A stretch of DNA of 64,000 nt. Origin: Vulcanimicrobiota bacterium. Its GTDB lineage: Bacteria > Vulcanimicrobiota > Vulcanimicrobiia > Vulcanimicrobiales > Vulcanimicrobiaceae. Location: positions 1,550,001 to 1,614,000 of the forward strand of contig PMSI01000001.1 in NCBI GenBank assembly GCA_003168375.1, in the 5' to 3' direction. Below the pieces are notes generated by a model that saw only the letters and a list, made by a program, of their open reading frames with translations, had not been told where the DNA came from and did not search any database. The position numbers and the translations under genes are program-made. This document shows, in pieces, positions 61,089 through 64,000 of the stretch; the first letter of the stretch is position 1, and each line of letters opens with the position of its first letter.

Positions 61089-61634
61089 CTAGTGGCCGTG
61101 GTCGTCGCCGTGGTCGCCGTGATGATCGGCGTTGTGCTTGGCGTTGTCGTGGCGCACTTGCCCGCTGTTGCCGCGCATCCCGTTCTGGTTGCCGTTGCGG
61201 CCGTATGCGTTGCCGTTGTTATAGGCATTCCCGTTATTGGCGCTCCCGTTGCCGTGGCGGTGCGTGCGGTCCCAGCGGCCGGTGCGCTGCGTATCGTACG
61301 TATAGCCGCTTGCGTTCTGATTGTAGTACGCGGTCTGGCCCCACGGGTACGTGCCGTTGCTGTTGGGATAGACGGTCTGCCCGTTCGGCATCACGATGCG
61401 GCCGTCGCCGTAAACGGTCCCACCGTTTGCGGTGTAGCCGACGATGCTGTTCGCTGCTTGCCGTTTGTGCTGGTAGTTGTTGTACAGGATGATGCCGCCG
61501 ATGACGGCAGCGGCGCCGAGGAGGGTGTTCATCGTCGACTGCGTGCTTGCTGTCGCCGGCTTGGGAATCGAACCGACCGCGAGCGCGGCCGCCATGCCGG
61601 CTGCGGTGATGAATTTTGAAAGACGTCGAAACAT
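61089..61634 (-). CDS. Secreted Asn/Gly/His-rich protein
   Basis: 181 residues. Signal peptide to about 28 (ends PATA), a hydrophobic stretch 38-54 (LGAAAVIGGIILYNN), a Gly/Tyr/Asn-rich segment with GDGRIVMPNGQTVYPNSNG, and a His/Asp tail (HHGDHGDDHGH) that could bind metal. AAGGA precedes the ATG. No family known. Confidence 0.65.
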   Translation of the reverse strand: MFRRLSKFITAAGMAAALAVGSIPKPATASTQSTMNTLLGAAAVIGGIILYNNYQHKRQAANSIVGYTANGGTVYGDGRIVMPNGQTVYPNSNGTYPWGQTAYYNQNASGYTYDTQRTGRWDRTHRHGNGSANNGNAYNNGNAYGRNGNQNGMRGNSGQVRHDNAKHNADHHGDHGDDHGH

Positions 61635-61808
61635 GATTGCGTGATCCTTCCGGCGGCCGAGCGTTCGCCGCCCTAGAGAATAATCGTACCGCGATTGTGC
61701 TCCCGCATCATGGCAACTCGCCGATGCGCCCGCGGAGTTCCGCCGAAAAGGCGGGGCGCCGAGCGGCGCGAAAGACCGTCTTCTTGCTTCGCCTAGGATG
61801 GAGGAGCG

Positions 61809-61985
61809 TCGTTCCAACCGAGCAATGGAGTCCTGTTTGCGGTGGACGATCTCGATGCCGCCGTGGCAGCCGTCAAGGCGGGGAACATTCCCGTGCTCAT
61901 GGAGCATGAAACCCCGGTGTGCTTCATGGCGATGATCAGCGACACCGAGGCCAATAGCGTCGTCCTCCACAAGCGCAAGGCATAG
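61809..61985 (+). pseudogene. Broken 3' copy of the VOC gene at 56625
   Basis: In frame, SNGVLFAVDDLDAAVAAV ... CFMAMISDTEANSVVLHKR matches the end of the 56625 gene residue for residue except a few positions; DNA identity is about 90% by eye. The first two thirds of the gene are missing. Same orientation as the intact gene, so the 57.0-61.8 kb segment lies between direct repeats. Confidence 0.85.
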
Positions 61986-62015
61986 CGGTTACGCGGGCCT
62001 TTCGCTCCGCGGCGT

Positions 62016-63899
62016 CTACGGAGAGACCGCGGCCCACTCAGCGGACGGGAGTCCGTTGAGCGTCACGCTGTTGCCGTTGGCCTGGTAGACCGAACTGGGC
62101 GTGACCCATCCGGCGATCGCGACGTCGCCCTGCGGGCCGACACCGAGCGCGACGGGGTCCTGGTTCGCGAGCGTTCCGGCGAGCGTCGATGAACCCGCCG
62201 CGAAGATGGAGACCCCTGACGCCGTGCCGACCAGCAGTCGATTCGCGTTGTCGAACGCGAGCGATTTGGGGGCGCTGCTCATTGTGACGGAATACGCCGG
62301 CGACGTCGCGCCCGGAGCATAGATGCCGATCGTGTTCTGCGTGAAGCCGCCGACGGCGAGATTGCCAAGTCCGTCGTAGGCGAGTTCTGCGGAGTTGCTG
62401 CCGCCACCGGCAAGGAGGTTCACCGCGATCGTGCGATTCGATGTCGTCGAGCCGCGCGGATACGTTTGGACCCCGCCGTTCGCGGTCGCGGTCGCGAGTT
62501 CGCCCGACGGGCTGAGCGCAAGCCCCTGGAAGGCGGGCGCCCCGGGGACGGTGACTTTGGCGGTGGCCACACCGCCCAAATACACGACGACATTCGGGCC
62601 GGAATTGTATCCGCCGATCGCGATGTCGCTCTGCGGATCGGTTGCAAGCGAGAAGCCGCCTTGAGCCGACAGGGTGCGCGTCGGCGCGCCGGTGTTCCCG
62701 GGAGCCCAGATCTGAACGCCCTGGTTCTGTGTTGCCGCGAGGAGGTTGCCTTGCGGATCGAATGCGATCTGCCAGATGCAGCAATTGGCATACGAGATCG
62801 TCGCCGACGCCGTCGTTTGCCCGGGCGAGAAGATCCCGATGTTGTAGGGCGGGTTACCCCCATTGCTGTAGGCGATCGCAACGTAGTTCTGATGACGTGT
62901 CGCGGTCCACGACATCGGACCGCCGGCTGGGATCACCGGTGCCCGATAGATGCCGCCCCCGCCGCCGATCACGTACACGCTCGAACTGTTCGTCGCGATG
63001 CTGACGGCGGCGCCGGCTTGCTGCGTCCACGTGCCGGTCTCCAGATTGTTGTAGTAGATGGGATTGCCGTTCGAACCGGCGGGAACGCCGAGGGCGAAGA
63101 GCCCGCCGTAGGTCGTCGGGGCAAGCTCGGTCGCGGCGCCCGGGATCTGCGTGAACCCAAGCTGCGGGTTGTAGTAAAAGATCGAAAGCTGCGCGTTGAT
63201 GACGTAGAAGCCGCCCGCGGCGACGTTGTAGTTGTAGCTCCCCGCGTCCCACGATGCGACAACGCGGATGCCGGCGCCCGGCAGCTGCGACCATGCACCG
63301 TTGGTGTAGCGCCAGATCCCGTTGCCGTACTGACCGCCGGCGATGCTCGAGATCACGTACACCGAGCCGTCGGCGCCCACTCCGATGTCGCTGGCACCTC
63401 CCGCGATCGTGCTCCACGCGCCGTTCTGGTAGCGATAGATGCCGCCCGACGAGTTGACCGCCCAAAGCGAGTTGTCCGGACCGACCGCGAGCCGCATCGC
63501 AGCGCCCGGAATGTTCGTCCAGGTTCCGTTCACGTAGTGATAGATGGGCTTGTCGGCCCCGCCGCCTTGCGTCGAGAGCACCCAAATCGAGCCGTCCGGG
63601 CTCGCCGTCACGAAAACTCCGGCGCCGGAAAGTTGCGTGAACCCGACCGGAGTGACGTCGCTCGACGGACGACGGAGCGAGGTCATCACCGACACCGACT
63701 GCGGCGGTGTCTTCGCCATCGGCGGCGCGGCGATGAGGGCCGGCGAGATCGACTTGGGCTTCAGGTTCATCGCGGACGGGACCGTGCTCCCCGCGTTTGA
63801 CGGCACCGTACCCGCGCCCATCGTTCGGCCGCCGCACGATTCGAGCAGCATGACCGCCAACAGCGAAAGGGCACCCAGCCTAACCGACATGGTTTTCAC
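62016..63899 (-). CDS. Tectonin/beta-propeller lipoprotein
   Basis: 627 residues. Lipobox ends at C22 (LLESC). The N-terminal half holds tectonin-like repeats (GTWTNIPGAAMRLAVGPDNS, GAWSTIAGGASDIGVGADGS), each a propeller blade; the C-terminal half holds NHL/propeller-like repeats (IAFDPQGNLLAAT, LAFDNANRLLVGT). A surface-exposed binding protein is likely; ligand unknown. Confidence 0.8.
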   Translation of the reverse strand: MKTMSVRLGALSLLAVMLLESCGGRTMGAGTVPSNAGSTVPSAMNLKPKSISPALIAAPPMAKTPPQSVSVMTSLRRPSSDVTPVGFTQLSGAGVFVTASPDGSIWVLSTQGGGADKPIYHYVNGTWTNIPGAAMRLAVGPDNSLWAVNSSGGIYRYQNGAWSTIAGGASDIGVGADGSVYVISSIAGGQYGNGIWRYTNGAWSQLPGAGIRVVASWDAGSYNYNVAAGGFYVINAQLSIFYYNPQLGFTQIPGAATELAPTTYGGLFALGVPAGSNGNPIYYNNLETGTWTQQAGAAVSIATNSSSVYVIGGGGGIYRAPVIPAGGPMSWTATRHQNYVAIAYSNGGNPPYNIGIFSPGQTTASATISYANCCIWQIAFDPQGNLLAATQNQGVQIWAPGNTGAPTRTLSAQGGFSLATDPQSDIAIGGYNSGPNVVVYLGGVATAKVTVPGAPAFQGLALSPSGELATATANGGVQTYPRGSTTSNRTIAVNLLAGGGSNSAELAYDGLGNLAVGGFTQNTIGIYAPGATSPAYSVTMSSAPKSLAFDNANRLLVGTASGVSIFAAGSSTLAGTLANQDPVALGVGPQGDVAIAGWVTPSSVYQANGNSVTLNGLPSAEWAAVSP

Positions 63900-64000
63900 G
63901 CGAACTCTCCAAACACGAAAGAAGCCCCGGGTGAACGCTCAAGAGCGCTCAGAGCTCGCGCATTGGATACGGCAACGGCGGTACCGGCGCCTCTCCATTG
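63900..64000. other. Right window edge, no gene seen
   Basis: About 100 bases upstream of the propeller gene. A GGAG-type ribosome site lies close to that gene's start. No promoter boxes are clear. Confidence 0.4.

Overview
This is a GC-rich bacterial chromosome segment with mostly short intergenic gaps and many 1-10 bp start/stop overlaps. Gene content (siroheme-branch heme gene ahbC, archaemetzincin, sedolisin lipoproteins, beta-propeller lipoproteins, TPR/LuxR regulators, an ars operon) fits an environmental, poorly cultured lineage. My guess is Eremiobacterota/WPS-2 or a neighbour (Dormibacterota, Chloroflexota), but no rRNA is present to settle this.

Layout. 1-8.1 kb: cupin (cut by the window edge), secreted protein, GH38 alpha-mannosidase, HAD phosphatase, papain-like protease, uvrA. 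8.2-10 kb: a decayed copy of the uvrA 3' end followed by a hipBA toxin-antitoxin pair with two matching operators. 10-23.3 kb: housekeeping and sensory genes (PEP-mutase-like enzyme, ligA, Uma2 nuclease, NAD(P)H-hydrate repair, acpS, archaemetzincin, a split chemoreceptor pair, birA, ndk, eno), then tRNA-Met. 23.4-28.5 kb: cassette 1 of a duplicated three-gene unit (STAND/TPR LuxR regulator, HD-GYP protein, sedolisin lipoprotein), ending at tRNA-Glu.

28.6-41.7 kb is a composite island anchored on tRNA-Glu. Its 16-bp 3' end is repeated at 31.69 and 41.69 kb inside a 35-bp direct repeat. The first segment carries three genes likely for surface-glycan modification. The second (10 kb, visibly lower GC) carries an alarmone-synthetase pair, a three-gene operon with a TIGR04255 protein and an apparent CTG start, a decayed tyrosine integrase, an ATPase/small ORF/TIR operon, an IS3 remnant and a tmRNA 3'-end scar. 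It looks like a defence or toxin island that has lost its integrase.

41.9-56.5 kb: DUF202 pair, LemA/TPM trio, ahbC plus a TIGR04053 radical SAM protein divergent from a CuA-cupredoxin/cytochrome-porin pair, an ars operon (arsR-arsI-orf65-aquaporin-arsC) with a near-perfect leaderless promoter, a DUF5916 protein, MFS and MATE exporters, tRNA-Val. 56.6-61.9 kb: cassette 2 on the minus strand, lying between an intact VOC gene and a broken copy of that gene's 3' end. 62-63.9 kb: a tectonin/propeller lipoprotein.

The strongest candidate for an undescribed system is the duplicated regulator/HD-GYP/sedolisin cassette. Gene order is the same in both copies, the HD-GYP and protease reading frames overlap by 4 bp in copy 2, and both HD-GYP genes have the same CTACC-N8-GGTAGTG palindrome upstream.
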